Shown: positions 1 through 6,266 of the stretch, piece after piece | How the letters are laid out: each line of letters opens with the position of its first letter | How positions within the stretch are numbered: the first letter of the stretch is position 1 | DNA from: Rhizobiaceae bacterium UBA1291 | GTDB lineage: Bacteria; Pseudomonadota; Alphaproteobacteria; Rhizobiales; Rhizobiaceae | Reading direction: 5' to 3' | Length of the DNA: 6,729 nt | Assembly (NCBI GenBank): GCA_002307905.1 | Contig: DBUL01000218.1 | Location: 1,436-8,164 of the forward strand | Position numbers and translations under genes: made by a program | Notes under the pieces: model-generated | Databases searched by the model: none | Told to the model about the DNA's origin: nothing | What the model saw: the letters and a program-made list of their open reading frames with translations, nothing else

Positions 1-1185
1 AACCTCGCGCGGCGCAGCCCGCGCGTGCCCTCCGCAGCGCTCAGGTTGGCAATCGGCAACATCCATCGTCCCGGCGCATTGACACCCGCGGTCACCCTAT
101 CGCTCGGCCTTGGCTTGAGCCTTCTGGTGGCGCTTGCATTGATCGACGGCAATCTTCGGCGGGAACTCAGCGCCAACCTGCCGGAGCGCGCGCCGAACTT
201 CTTCTTCATCGACATCCAGAAAAGCGAGATTGACGGCTTCCGGTCGGTGGTCGAAGGGATTTCGCCGAACGGCACGCTGGTAGAGGTTCCGATGCTGCGT
301 GGCCGCATCCTCGCGTTCAACGGTACCGATGTCGCCATGATGGAAGTCCCGCCAGAAGGCCGTTGGGTGCTGCGCGGCGATCGCGGCATCACCTATGCCG
401 AGACAGTCCCGGAGAACGCCTCCGTCGTCGAGGGAACCTGGTGGCCGGCGGACTACGCAGGCGAACCGCTGGTTTCCTTCTCTGTCGAGGAAGCCGGCGA
501 ACTGGGCCTGAAACTCGGCGACACAGTGACGGTCAACGTGCTGGGCCGCAACATTACGGCGAAGATCGCCAATTTCCGCAAAGTCGAGTGGGAGAGCCTG
601 TCGATCAACTTTGTCATGGTGTTTTCACCCAATACCTTTGCCGGCGCACCGCACGCCTGGCTAGCGACACTGACCGACACCGAAGCCGAGCCGGCCGACG
701 AAGCCGCCGTTCTCAAGGCCGTGACCCAGGCCTACCCGACGATTACGAGCGTCCGCGTTAAGGATGCGCTGGATGTGGTCGACCGGCTGGTCGGGCAACT
801 GGCCACCGCCATCCGTGCCGCCGCGGCCATCGCCCTCATTGCCTCGGTCCTCGTGCTGTCGGGTGCGCTTGCCGCCGGCAACCGTGCCCGCACCCATGAT
901 GCCGTCGTTCTCAAGACGCTCGGAGCCACACGCGCCATGCTGATCCGTGCCTTTACCTATGAATACTTTCTGTTGGGTGCAGCGACCGCCTGTTTTGCAC
1001 TGCTGGCAGGCGGCGGGGTCGCTTGGTACGTACTCAGCCAGATCATGCGGCTGCCGTCCAACTTCCTGCCCGATGTCGCGCTGACAACGATCCTACTGTC
1101 GCTCGTGACCACAATCGGTATCGGCCTTGCAGGCACCTGGCGAATCCTGGGGCAGAAGGCAGCTCCGGTCCTCAGGGAACTCTAG
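1..1185 (+). CDS. ABC transporter permease, FtsX/YbbP type (C-terminal part, 5' truncated by window)
   Basis: This is an inner-membrane permease subunit of a FtsX/MacB-like (YbbP-type) ABC transporter. Such proteins usually pair with a small ATPase and move or extract lipophilic or envelope substrates; the substrate here is unknown. The frame is open from base 1, and the first possible start, a GTG at 25, lies inside the protein, so the true start is off the left edge. About 394 residues are visible, roughly the second half of a family whose members are often 800-850 residues. In visible numbering there is a membrane segment at about 28-48, a long periplasmic (MacB_PCD-like) region to about 265, then three membrane segments near 268-292, 322-345 and 361-382. 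The cytoplasmic FtsX signature K-T-L-G-A-T-R lies at 305-311. The frame ends at TAG 1183-1185. No clear terminator follows. Family assignment is firm; specific function is not. Confidence 0.88.
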   Translation, partial: NLARRSPRVPSAALRLAIGNIHRPGALTPAVTLSLGLGLSLLVALALIDGNLRRELSANLPERAPNFFFIDIQKSEIDGFRSVVEGISPNGTLVEVPMLRGRILAFNGTDVAMMEVPPEGRWVLRGDRGITYAETVPENASVVEGTWWPADYAGEPLVSFSVEEAGELGLKLGDTVTVNVLGRNITAKIANFRKVEWESLSINFVMVFSPNTFAGAPHAWLATLTDTEAEPADEAAVLKAVTQAYPTITSVRVKDALDVVDRLVGQLATAIRAAAAIALIASVLVLSGALAAGNRARTHDAVVLKTLGATRAMLIRAFTYEYFLLGAATACFALLAGGGVAWYVLSQIMRLPSNFLPDVALTTILLSLVTTIGIGLAGTWRILGQKAAPVLREL

Positions 1186-1260
1186 CATCGGCCTCATTCC
1201 CGCACCGCTCCCTTTATCGCCCGGATCGGAGACGATAACGGCATTTTGAGGAACTCGGGT

Positions 1261-1290
1261 CTTGTCGCGCGGGCTGGGAATCCTCATATT
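1261..1290 (+). promoter_or_regulatory. possible promoter for the Bax inhibitor-like gene
   Basis: CTTGTC at 1261-1266 is followed after 17 bases by TCATAT at 1284-1289. This is a partial match to the rhizobial housekeeping pattern CTTGAC-N17-CTATAT, with five and four of six positions. It would give a 5' leader of about 80 bases ahead of the ATG at 1377. The rest of the 191-base gap (1186-1376) shows no gene and no convincing terminator for the permease. The match is weak, so transcription from further upstream remains possible. Confidence 0.25.
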
Positions 1291-1376
1291 GGCGCTAGGC
1301 ATGCTGGAGCTCCGCAGCGGCGCCTGGGTATGAAACCCGACACCGTAACCTTTTCGGAGCTTGAAAAGAGGAAACA

Positions 1377-2123
1377 ATGTCTGAACTTCGCAACTACCAG
1401 AGCCGAGCAGGCCAGGGTGGTGCCCAGTCGGCGACGATGATCGACGAGGGCCTCCGCTCTTATATGCTGAAGGTCTACAACCTGATGGCGCTCGGGCTGG
1501 CGATCACGGGTATTGCTGCATTCGTCACCGCACAGATGGCGATCGGCAGCGACGGCCAGCTGACGGCCTTTGGCCAGGCGATCTATCTCAGCCCCCTCAA
1601 GTGGTTGGTAATGCTCGCACCGTTGGGCCTCGTGTTCTTCATGAGCTTCCGGATCCATACGATGAGCGTTTCGGCCGCACAGACGACCTTCTGGGTCTAT
1701 GCCGGCCTGATGGGCCTGTCGCTGTCGTCGATCTTCATGGTCTACACGGGCGCCAGCATCGTCCAGACCTTCTTCGTGACCGCCGCTTCTTTCGGCGCCC
1801 TGTCGCTTTACGGTTACACCACCAAGCGTGACCTGTCGGGCATGGGCTCGTTCCTGATCATGGGCCTGTTCGGCGTGATTATCGCGTCGTTGGTCAACAT
1901 CTTCCTGGCGTCTTCGGCACTTGAGTTCGCGATCTCCGTCATCGGCGTCCTGCTGTTTGCAGGCCTGACCGCCTACGACACGCAGAGCATCAAGGAAACC
2001 TACTACGAGGCCGATGGTAGCGACGTTGCCGGACGCAAAGCGATCATGGGCGCTCTGAGGCTCTATCTCGACTTCATCAACCTCTTCCTGTTCATGCTGC
2101 GCTTCCTCGGCAATCGCGAGTAA
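1377..2123 (+). CDS. Bax inhibitor-1/YccA family membrane protein
   Basis: This is a 248-residue polytopic inner-membrane protein of the BI-1/TMBIM (UPF0005) family. Characterised relatives include the calcium-leak protein YetJ of Bacillus and E. coli YccA, which modulates FtsH; the role here is not known. A soluble N-terminal stretch of about 30 residues is followed by seven predicted membrane segments near 34-54, 72-91, 103-123, 127-146, 157-177, 181-200 and 224-243. The family signature A-Y-D-T-Q at 199-203 is present. Asp201 and Asp232 are probably the paired acidic residues of the YetJ pH sensor, an alignment made by eye. The ATG start is supported by AGAGGA at 1367-1372, four bases upstream. 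It has no partner gene in its transcription unit: the permease ends 191 bases upstream and a strong terminator follows. Length and motifs are normal for the family. Confidence 0.95.
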   Translation: MSELRNYQSRAGQGGAQSATMIDEGLRSYMLKVYNLMALGLAITGIAAFVTAQMAIGSDGQLTAFGQAIYLSPLKWLVMLAPLGLVFFMSFRIHTMSVSAAQTTFWVYAGLMGLSLSSIFMVYTGASIVQTFFVTAASFGALSLYGYTTKRDLSGMGSFLIMGLFGVIIASLVNIFLASSALEFAISVIGVLLFAGLTAYDTQSIKETYYEADGSDVAGRKAIMGALRLYLDFINLFLFMLRFLGNRE

Positions 2124-2140
2124 CAGGCAAGACAGACAGA

Positions 2141-2167
2141 CCAGGGACGGTTACCCGTCGTCCCTGG
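2141..2167 (+). terminator. hairpin just downstream of the Bax inhibitor-like gene
   Basis: A perfect 9-base inverted repeat, CCAGGGACG at 2141-2149 against CGTCCCTGG at 2159-2167, leaves a 9-base loop. It starts 17 bases after the stop codon. No T-run follows, so by itself it is not a standard intrinsic terminator. It could protect the mRNA 3' end or act with the stronger hairpin beside it. Confidence 0.45.
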
Positions 2168-2175
2168 CCAACAAT

Positions 2176-2202
2176 AAAAAACCCGCCGTCGGCGGGTTTT
2201 TT
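2176..2202. terminator. bidirectional rho-independent terminator
   Basis: AAAAAACCCGCC at 2176-2187 pairs with GGCGGGTTTTTT at 2191-2202 around a 3-base loop. The GC-rich stem is flanked by six A on one side and six T on the other, so it works as an intrinsic terminator read from either strand. It sits between the stops of the Bax inhibitor-like gene (plus) and the polysaccharide export gene (minus), as expected for a shared terminator of convergent genes. Confidence 0.92.
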
Positions 2203-2237
2203 CGTTGCTCTCTACGCGTGAGCGCTTTCGCCGCAGG

Positions 2238-3413
2238 CTACTGGTTCAACAAAATCTGTCCGGTGCGGGCAGTGGCGAGCGGTGCCGAAACCAGACGCAC
2301 GAACTTGGCAATGTCCACGGCCGGGTGGCGCGACGCATAGACCACGTCGCGGTTCTTGATCGGGAAATTCTGACCGACGATCAGGCTGTCGGCAACCGAC
2401 ATGTCGAAACGGTAGACGATCGGATAACGACCTTCCTTGTTCGGCCTCATGCCCTTGGCCACCAGACTGTGGAACCGCTCGGGCGATAGCAGGTCGGAGA
2501 CGATTTCCGGCTCCTCGTAGCGGAAGACGAAATAGCCCTTCGCATCGATCCGTTCATCCGAACCGCCACCTGCGAGCGCGATCGCCTCGAGCAGGTTCAC
2601 GTCGTTCGAGCCGAATGGCAGACGACCGTTCTTCCACACCTCTCCGAGCGCTGTAAAGGTGCGCGGATCGTGGGTGACGAAGAGCTGATCCTTTGGCTCG
2701 ACGTAGATGTTTTCCGACGGATTCTCCACGATCGACTGCAGCAGCACCGTACCCGTCTTCGACCCACGCGCCAATGTAACGTAGGATTCGTATGGTTGCG
2801 ATGCCGGACCGCCAGCCTTCGCAATGACTTCCATGATGGTTTCGCCCGAGAGGCCAAGCGGCACCATGGATGGCCTGCCGACAGCACCGGACACGGTGAC
2901 GTTGCGGGACGAGGTGCCGCCACTGCTGATGATGACGTCAGGCTCCACGGCCTTGTTTGCCAATGCACTCAACACGGCCTGGCGGGCCTGCTCGAGCGTC
3001 CGACCACGGAACTGTACCTGGCCGACATAGGGAATAGCCGCCTTACCGTCCGGTTGAACGACGACGTCGATATCGGTCTTCTTGGAGTCCTGGGTGGAGA
3101 ACAGCCCGTCGGCGCCGGCTTCGAAGATCGTGACCCGCAGCTGATCGCCGACGCCGATCACCACGTTGCGCGCCGCTCCGCCAATACCGAAACGACGCTT
3201 CAGCATGCCGACCGAAAAATCGGCAACCGTACGCGCAGTTTCCGCATTAACATCGACAATTTCGAAGACGGCTGCGTTGGAACGATGAACATCGGAGATC
3301 GATTTGCCCGCCTGCCCATTGATATCAGCTGCCAGCGGACCAGCACCGGGAACCGCTTCACAGCCAGCCAAGCCTGCACAAACGATAGCAACAACAACAA
3401 CTACGCGCTTCAA
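2238..3413 (-). CDS. polysaccharide export outer-membrane lipoprotein (Wza/BexD/CtrA type)
   Basis: This protein is expected to form the outer-membrane channel that carries capsule or other surface polysaccharide out of the cell. The frame stays open far upstream into the next gene, but I choose the TTG at 3413: AGGAG (minus strand, 3421-3425) lies seven bases before it, and the resulting protein starts with a textbook lipoprotein signal. That signal is Met-Lys-Arg, a Val-rich hydrophobic core, and lipobox L-A-G-C with Cys18. The mature 391-residue protein has a Poly_export domain at about 85-165 (core V-G-D-Q-L-R-V near 88-94), then SLBB-like repeats at about 170-245 and 251-360. A short C-terminal segment at 366-391 could be the membrane-crossing helix of Wza-like proteins. 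The size matches Wza, BexD and CtrA rather than the longer KpsD. It lies 124 bases downstream of a KpsS-like gene on the same strand, suggesting co-expression. It might correspond to rhizobial RkpU, but I cannot confirm that. Confidence 0.9.
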   Translation of the reverse strand: MKRVVVVVAIVCAGLAGCEAVPGAGPLAADINGQAGKSISDVHRSNAAVFEIVDVNAETARTVADFSVGMLKRRFGIGGAARNVVIGVGDQLRVTIFEAGADGLFSTQDSKKTDIDVVVQPDGKAAIPYVGQVQFRGRTLEQARQAVLSALANKAVEPDVIISSGGTSSRNVTVSGAVGRPSMVPLGLSGETIMEVIAKAGGPASQPYESYVTLARGSKTGTVLLQSIVENPSENIYVEPKDQLFVTHDPRTFTALGEVWKNGRLPFGSNDVNLLEAIALAGGGSDERIDAKGYFVFRYEEPEIVSDLLSPERFHSLVAKGMRPNKEGRYPIVYRFDMSVADSLIVGQNFPIKNRDVVYASRHPAVDIAKFVRLVSAPLATARTGQILLNQ

Positions 3414-3420
3414 ATCGGCA

Positions 3421-3425
3421 CTCCT
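3421..3425 (-). promoter_or_regulatory. ribosome binding site fixing a TTG start
   Basis: Read on the minus strand this is AGGAG, seven bases before the TTG codon at 3413-3411. It is the only good Shine-Dalgarno match near the start of the lipoprotein signal peptide and decides the start against longer in-frame alternatives that would overlap the upstream gene. Confidence 0.8.
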
Positions 3426-3519
3426 GACCGCAATAGAATCTGGATGGGCGTGTGACCCATAGCATGGGAAAAAGCCAGACTTCCAGACGTACACCCACAA
3501 TAGATCAAAGAAGCTAAAA

Positions 3520-3542
3520 ATTGACCAATACCCATCGTCAAT
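3520..3542. other. inverted repeat spanning the KpsS-like stop codon
   Basis: ATTGAC at 3520-3525 and its exact reverse complement GTCAAT at 3537-3542 are separated by 11 bases. The right arm contains the stop codon of the minus-strand KpsS-like gene. On the minus strand the second arm runs into a short T-run. It may be a weak terminator or attenuator between the KpsS-like and export genes, a protein-binding site, or chance; the stem is short and AT-rich. Confidence 0.3.
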
Positions 3543-4848
3543 ATGTGCCCGCAGTGTTGCCGATATGCCGCGGAAAGGCCTTCGGTGAGGACCAGCGCGG
3601 AGGCGGATCGATGAAGGCGCCAGGCGCGTTGACCCCATTGGCGAGAATGCGCCGCACGATCTCCTCAATCGCGACCTCGCGGCCCTCCTGATGATAGAAA
3701 TTCCCTTTGACCTGAATCGTTGCGGCCAGAGCCGCAAGAAATTTCTTGAGCAGAGCTTCGTCCACCGGTTCCGGATCTGTCCAGAAGCTGTCGAGTGTGG
3801 CCTGATGGGTGAGACCGGGAACATCGAAAACGGCGCATCCGAGCGCAATCGTCGGCACATGCGCCCGCAGACTGTGCAGCCCGACCGTGGAATTCACCAC
3901 CACAGCGCCCAATGCCCGCTTGAGCAATGCCACGAGATTTCCCTGTTCGATGAAGATCACTCGCTTTTCGACGCCGTGCTGGCGCGCAATACGGCGGACC
4001 CGTTTGCCCCAGCGTTCCAGTCCGTTGTCCAGCGGATGCTGCTTGACCACAAGAAAGCTCTCGCTCGTCGCATGAGCGGCAAAAGAGCCTATGACTTCTT
4101 CCAGCATATCGGAGAGATGGGCATAGGGTGAATTCGCCCGGATTTGATAGTCACTCTGAAGCTGCAGGGCCACGATATAGAAAGGCACATGTCCCTTCTC
4201 CAGAAGCTCCGGCGGGGTCAAAGCCTTTCGATGCAGGGCCCGCACGACCCAAGGCAGATAGTCAACCAGCGCGTTATAGTATTTGTCGGCGCGATAGAGC
4301 GGGAAAAAAGGACGCCCGAAAAAGGCCGCCAGATTATAGACCACCTCGTTGAACGCTTCCTGTCCGAAGGTATGAGGATAGAGCACGTGCATGTCTGGTT
4401 CCGGCACCTGTCTCGCGATCGCCCTTATGGCCTCCGGATCGTCCGGGAAATGCGATAGTCTCCCCATCCCGTCCCGTTCGAGGGTGATCCAATCAGGGCG
4501 CAGGTAGCCGAACTCCATGGCATGGCAACGGACGCCTAGCCGCCGGGCGATGTCGCGCGCCACGCAGTGATACGGCAATTGATCCGCGTAGTAGACGATA
4601 TCGGTAATGTCCTCGCGCTGGATCAGCGCCTCGACGAACGAGGCCCAGCGCTTGAACGATCCTCGATAATTGATCGCTCCACGCTTGAGCCAGTAGAGTT
4701 GATCCCCAAACGAGAAATTGACGCGATGGGTAGGCACGCCGGCAGCCTCGAAAGCATCGGCAAGCGCACGCCAGAAAGTCGATGGCGGGCCCTGCAGGAA
4801 TAGGATTGAAGATCGTGCCTCGGATGGACGCATCAACGAACGTACCAT
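3538..4848 (-). CDS. KpsS-like capsule polysaccharide biosynthesis protein (paralogue A)
   Basis: This is a KpsS/LipB/RkpJ-family protein of 436 residues, probably a cytoplasmic or membrane-associated Kdo transferase. E. coli KpsS adds the first beta-Kdo to lyso-phosphatidylglycerol in capsule lipid assembly; the exact acceptor here is unknown. Visible family blocks are L-F-L-Q-G-P at 16-21, N-F-S-F-G-D at 44-49, E-F-G-Y-L-R-P-D-W at 112-120, L-Q-L-Q-S-D-Y-Q-I-R at 228-237, K-Q-H-P-L-D-N-G at 269-276, V-N-S-T-V-G-L at 318-324 and F-D-V-P-G-L-T-H-Q at 341-349. The HP and ST motifs resemble CMP-sugar binding elements of related transferases. The usual G-D-x-R-P-x-H block is changed to A-D-Q-L-P-Y-H at 88-94. 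The C-terminal tail from about 408 is proline-rich and has no match in the neighbour. Neither ATG 4848 nor ATG 4833 has a clear Shine-Dalgarno, so the start may be five residues further in. It is divergent from its paralogue and lies upstream of the export lipoprotein gene. Confidence 0.9.
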   Translation of the reverse strand: MVRSLMRPSEARSSILFLQGPPSTFWRALADAFEAAGVPTHRVNFSFGDQLYWLKRGAINYRGSFKRWASFVEALIQREDITDIVYYADQLPYHCVARDIARRLGVRCHAMEFGYLRPDWITLERDGMGRLSHFPDDPEAIRAIARQVPEPDMHVLYPHTFGQEAFNEVVYNLAAFFGRPFFPLYRADKYYNALVDYLPWVVRALHRKALTPPELLEKGHVPFYIVALQLQSDYQIRANSPYAHLSDMLEEVIGSFAAHATSESFLVVKQHPLDNGLERWGKRVRRIARQHGVEKRVIFIEQGNLVALLKRALGAVVVNSTVGLHSLRAHVPTIALGCAVFDVPGLTHQATLDSFWTDPEPVDEALLKKFLAALAATIQVKGNFYHQEGREVAIEEIVRRILANGVNAPGAFIDPPPRWSSPKAFPRHIGNTAGTY

Positions 4849-4957
4849 TCACGAGAAGAAGAGGGGAGCATTCCGAACCATTTCCATTGAAACCGGCATT
4901 GTACCTGCGAGCCGGCGGCGACTATAAGTGGCAGCCAACCGATGAACAAGACCACAA
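4849..4957. promoter_or_regulatory. shared divergent regulatory region between the two KpsS-like genes
   Basis: These 109 bases must hold the promoters of both KpsS-like genes unless transcription enters from elsewhere. On the plus strand TTGTAC (4899-4904), 18 bases and TATAAG (4923-4928) form a moderate sigma70-like pair. On the minus strand the overlapping bases 4898-4903 read TACAAT, a good -10 hexamer without a clear -35. CCGGC at 4893-4897 and GCCGG at 4911-4915 form an inverted repeat with a 13-base spacer over this overlap and could be an operator. All assignments are by eye. Confidence 0.4.
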
Positions 4958-6253
4958 GTGACCATCATGCATCGTTTCGCCTTGCTGCTTCTCCAAGGGC
5001 CGGCCTCTCCCTTTCTGAAGGGTCTGGCGTCCGAGGCGGAACAGCGTGGGTTCTCGGTATACAAGATCCATTTCTGCCTTGGCGATGCTGTCTTTTGGTG
5101 GCCCCGCCGAGCCGACTGGTTCAGGGGCGCCGATGCGCAGTGGCCGCAATATCTGGAGCGGATTTGCCGCGACAGAAAAGTAACCGACATCCTGATGCTC
5201 GGCGACGGACGGCCCAAGCATGCAGCCGCGATCGAGGTCGCCCGCGGCCTCGATATCCGTGTGCATGTCTTCGAACACGGATATCTGAGACCCGACTGGC
5301 TGACCATCGAGCCGGACGGCATGTCCGGCCGGTCGCGCTTTCCTAAGCGGGCCGAAACGGTTCGCGCCATAGCCGCCGGCACGCCCCCTGCCGACCTTGG
5401 TGGACATTTCCGATCGAGCTTCCTGACCTATGCCCTACTGGATCTGGCCTACCACGTCCCGAACGTGCTGCTCGGCTGGCTCGTTCATCCGAACTATCGT
5501 GCCCATGGCCCTGTTCATCCAGTCATCGAATATGCCGGCTGGATCGGCAAAGCCCTTGCCGCACGCCGTCGCGGGCGCGAAGCCCGAGCGATAGAGGGTC
5601 GCTATTTGTCTGCAGCACCGGAAAACGGGTCCCGTTTTTTCTTGTTTCCCCTGCAATTGCCAGGCGACTATCAGATCCGGCTGCACGCGCCAGTCGGGGA
5701 TCTTTACCGGCTGGTCGAGAGTGTCATCCGTTCCTTTGCCCGCCATGCCACGATGGACAAGCGCCTGCTGTTCAAGACGCACCCGATCGACAACGGCCTA
5801 AGCGGTTGGCCGCGAAGGATCGCCGATATGGCGAAATCACAGGGGGTCGGCGACCGGGTCGATCTGATCGACGGCGGCGACCTGGATCGGTTGATTGCCC
5901 GCGCTGACGGCATTGTCACGGTCAATTCGACAGTGGGCCTGACGGCGCTGCTTGCGGGAAAGCCGGTGATAAGCCTTGGCGCTTCGATCTACGACATGCC
6001 CGGCGTGACACATCAGGAGAGCCTGGCGTCTTTCTGGACCGAACCTCAGGCTCCACAAGCCGACATGCCTGATGCTCTCGCCCGCGCCCTGATCGCCACC
6101 GTGCAGGTTCGCGGCGGCTTCATCGGCAAGCAAGCGATCCAGAGCGGCGCGCACGAAATGCTCGAGCGCATCCTCTCGCCTTCCCGCCAGCTTTCGGAAG
6201 AGCCTCCCGGCCCGGTCGAATTCCGCTACGAGGCCGAACTGACCGCGCAGTGA
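4958..6253 (+). CDS. KpsS-like capsule polysaccharide biosynthesis protein (paralogue B)
   Basis: This is a second KpsS/LipB/RkpJ-family protein, 431 residues from GTG 4958 or 428 from ATG 4967; neither start has an obvious Shine-Dalgarno, and ATG 4967 gives a more typical N-terminus. It carries the complete motif set: L-L-Q-G-P at 11-15, F-C-L-G-D at 39-43, L-G-D-G-R-P-K-H at 81-88, E-H-G-Y-L-R-P-D-W at 106-114, L-Q-L-P-G-D-Y-Q-I-R at 232-241, K-T-H-P-I-D-N-G at 273-280, V-N-S-T-V-G-L at 322-328 and Y-D-M-P-G-V-T-H-Q at 345-353. The predicted role is Kdo transfer or a related step at the reducing-end lipid of a capsular polysaccharide, by homology to E. coli KpsS. It aligns end to end with the divergent neighbour, so the pair are paralogues. 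Its stop lies 13 bases from the stop of the convergent reductase, with no terminator between. Confidence 0.9.
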   Translation: MTIMHRFALLLLQGPASPFLKGLASEAEQRGFSVYKIHFCLGDAVFWWPRRADWFRGADAQWPQYLERICRDRKVTDILMLGDGRPKHAAAIEVARGLDIRVHVFEHGYLRPDWLTIEPDGMSGRSRFPKRAETVRAIAAGTPPADLGGHFRSSFLTYALLDLAYHVPNVLLGWLVHPNYRAHGPVHPVIEYAGWIGKALAARRRGREARAIEGRYLSAAPENGSRFFLFPLQLPGDYQIRLHAPVGDLYRLVESVIRSFARHATMDKRLLFKTHPIDNGLSGWPRRIADMAKSQGVGDRVDLIDGGDLDRLIARADGIVTVNSTVGLTALLAGKPVISLGASIYDMPGVTHQESLASFWTEPQAPQADMPDALARALIATVQVRGGFIGKQAIQSGAHEMLERILSPSRQLSEEPPGPVEFRYEAELTAQ

Positions 6254-6266
6254 AAATGCGCGGGCT

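Noticed and set aside
661..938. Minus-strand frames of 68-87 codons opposite the permease
   Set aside because: They lie opposite a well-supported membrane protein, have low-complexity Ala/Arg/Gly composition and no recognisable domain; expected shadows in GC-rich DNA.
1309..1340. Palindromes GGAGCTCC and GGGT/ACCC in the Bax inhibitor leader as a possible riboswitch
   Set aside because: The stems are only four to eight bases, with no conserved riboswitch core or terminator-like arrangement visible.
1284..1658. 124-codon minus-strand frame across the Bax inhibitor start
   Set aside because: It is antisense to a confident gene and its ribosome binding site, and shows no family signature.
2670..3455. 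261-codon plus-strand frame opposite the export lipoprotein gene
   Set aside because: The opposite strand encodes a clear Poly_export/SLBB protein. This translation is rich in His, Arg and Asp without motifs, as antisense shadows are.
3500..3541. Minus-strand promoter candidate TTGACG or TTGGTC upstream of the export gene
   Set aside because: The -35-like hexamers are fair, but at 17-base spacing the -10 positions read TTTAGC or ATCTAT, too poor to call a promoter.
3414..3860. N-terminal extension of the export protein into the KpsS-like gene
   Set aside because: The extension is Arg/Ser-rich, overlaps a real gene in another frame, and is made unnecessary by the TTG start with a ribosome binding site and lipobox.
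4849..5382. 177- and 161-codon minus-strand frames opposite paralogue B
   Set aside because: They lie opposite strongly conserved KpsS-like motifs on the plus strand and have no recognisable features.
6254..6266. Possible terminator between the convergent paralogue B and SDR genes
   Set aside because: The 13-base gap contains no inverted repeat or T-run.
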